DNA from: JBHIFB01 sp046760905
GTDB taxonomy: Bacteria > Gemmatimonadota > CAZMKB01
Reading direction: 5' to 3'
Assembly (NCBI GenBank): GCA_046760905.1
Contig: JBHIFB010000008.1
Span: 1-44,712 of the forward strand
DNA length: 44,712 nt
The notes beneath the pieces are model-generated. The model saw only the letters and a program-made list of their open reading frames with translations. It ran no database searches and was not told where the DNA came from. Positions 44,089-44,712 of the stretch are shown here, piece after piece. Position numbers and translations under genes: made by a program. Numbering within the stretch: position 1 is the first letter of the stretch; each line of letters opens with the position of its first letter.

Positions 44089-44211
44089 CAAGTGGATGGT
44101 CTTCTTCGGTCATCCCGTCCGCTCGGCTAGCTCTGCCTGGGTCATACCGAGGTGCTCGAGCGTTTCTTGAAGTGTCTCCCCCGTCGGCACGGCAAAATCG
44201 GAAGGGTTAAT
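44089..44211 (-). pseudogene. Remnant of a HigA-type antitoxin (XRE helix-turn-helix)
   Basis: On the minus strand, from 44211 down, the frame reads INPSDFAVPTGETLQE, TLEHLGMTQAELAERTG, then TGA (44110-44112), then PKKTI. It matches the start of HigA/VapI-like antitoxins, which read PGETLxExLExLGMTQxELAxRxGRPKKTINEI, so TGA replaces the expected Arg codon CGA. Start codon and later part are missing. No HigB toxin is recognised next to it. Confidence 0.65.
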
Positions 44212-44548
44212 GCTGACCTACTATCATCCTGTAGACAACTAAGCAAGTTCATGAGGTTTCAAGTCGAACCTGGTCTCAGCTTAACGGCTAAAGAGGGACA
44301 TGCCGCACGATCCTAGCGGCGTCTTTAGCATGGAGGAACCCTTATGACACCAGGTGCCGTTGATTGTAATAATGCTTTTCTTATCGGGATATCGCTTATG
44401 CAACATTATCCTCTTCGATCTTGTAAAATGTATCAAAGACCATGGCCTTAACATTGGAGCTTCTCAATTTATTGGCTTGTGGAAAGGTAAGAACTTTTGT
44501 ATCGTAAAACAACATACAAATTAGTGGTTGAAAATTAACCAAAATGTG

Positions 44549-44577
44549 TTGACAAGTGAATCATCTTATGATATGAT
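44549..44577 (+). promoter_or_regulatory. Near-consensus promoter of the last gene
   Basis: TTGACA at 44549-44554, exactly 17 bases, TATGAT at 44572-44577; about 40 bases before the ATG at 44618. Confidence 0.8.
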
Positions 44578-44617
44578 AAAGTAGACTCACCTTTTAAACC
44601 AGAGGGAGGTGGAGAAA

Positions 44618-44712
44618 ATGAACTCGTGGAACTCTTTCCGGATTGTTACTGTGCTTGCTCTGACCCTGCTCCTTTCCATCCTGTTTTATCACTCAACATC
44701 GCATGCATTTAA
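44618..44712 (+). CDS. N-terminal part of an exported protein, cut by the window end
   Basis: 31 full codons from ATG 44618, behind GGGAGGTGGAG. MNSWNSFRIV then TVLALTLLLSILFYHS is a signal peptide or signal anchor (two N-terminal polar residues and an Arg, then about 16 hydrophobic residues), followed by TSHAF as a possible cleavage region. The rest lies outside the window, so the function is unknown. Confidence 0.7.
   Translation, partial: MNSWNSFRIVTVLALTLLLSILFYHSTSHAF

Larger units (their letters stand above)
43951..44617. other. Intergenic region holding a HigA-type remnant and a promoter
   Basis: Apart from the antitoxin remnant at 44089-44211 and the promoter at 44549-44577, I see no supportable gene on either strand in this 667-base stretch. 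The AT-rich part from 44340 to 44548 shows no obvious toxin partner. Confidence 0.5.

Overview
The window looks like the chromosome of an uncultured Gram-negative bacterium of the FCB type (Krumholzibacteriota, Eisenbacteria, Zixibacteria or a similar lineage; inferred from gene content, not shown by a marker gene). The evidence is an outer-membrane beta-barrel protein, a lipoprotein, System II cytochrome c maturation, and secreted proteins ending in the YPNPFNP-type sorting domain of the type IX secretion system (T9SS). GC content is moderate. Promoters match TTGACN-16/18-TATNNT, and TGA is a normal stop codon. The left edge falls inside a repeat that recurs at 34.8 kb, so it is probably a contig end that broke at a repeat.

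Layout. (1) 154-13718, minus strand: a complete 13-gene complex I operon, nuoA-B-CD-E-F-G-H-I-J-K-L-M-N, with nuoC and nuoD fused and many start/stop overlaps, behind a promoter at about 13.8 kb. (2) 13.7-23 kb, plus strand: secreted and accessory genes. These are a gingipain-like C25 peptidase with a seven-repeat VCBS/FG-GAP region and an ASPIC/UnbV tail, a radical SAM protein with an auxiliary-cluster Cys set, a three-repeat exported protein preceded by a coupled 15-residue leader peptide, and a PKD plus S15/CocE hydrolase. (3) 22.9-24.1 kb, minus: a RecB/Cas4-like Fe-S nuclease with a small zinc-ribbon protein. (4) 24.3-28.5 kb, plus: an M14 carboxypeptidase with a T9SS tail and a GT-C-like membrane protein. 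(5) 28.5-34.5 kb, minus: a T9SS-tail protein, a secreted protein gene split by an in-frame TGA, and ccsA plus resB. (6) 34.6-35.7 kb: a strong promoter, a 220-bp element with terminal inverted repeats and nested hairpins, and a decayed secreted-protein gene that also carries an in-frame TGA. (7) 36-39.2 kb, minus: an SGNH hydrolase coupled to a DnaQ-like exonuclease with a WYL-like tail, and a DUF7309/DUF6930-like protein. (8) 39.3-42.2 kb, minus: three-subunit proton-translocating transhydrogenase, pntAA-pntAB-pntB. (9) 42.3-44.7 kb: an outer-membrane barrel, a lipoprotein, a remnant of a HigA-type antitoxin, and the start of a further exported protein behind a near-consensus promoter.

How they fit together. 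Complex I and PntAB link NAD(P)H pools to the proton gradient. CcsA/ResB supply c-type cytochromes for the respiratory chain. The secreted peptidases, hydrolase and T9SS-tail proteins suggest a proteolytic, polymer-degrading life. No CRISPR array, rRNA, tRNA or intact transposase was seen. The most unusual items are the hairpin-rich inverted-repeat element, the three TGA-interrupted reading frames, the exonuclease-WYL fusion, and the translationally coupled leader peptide.
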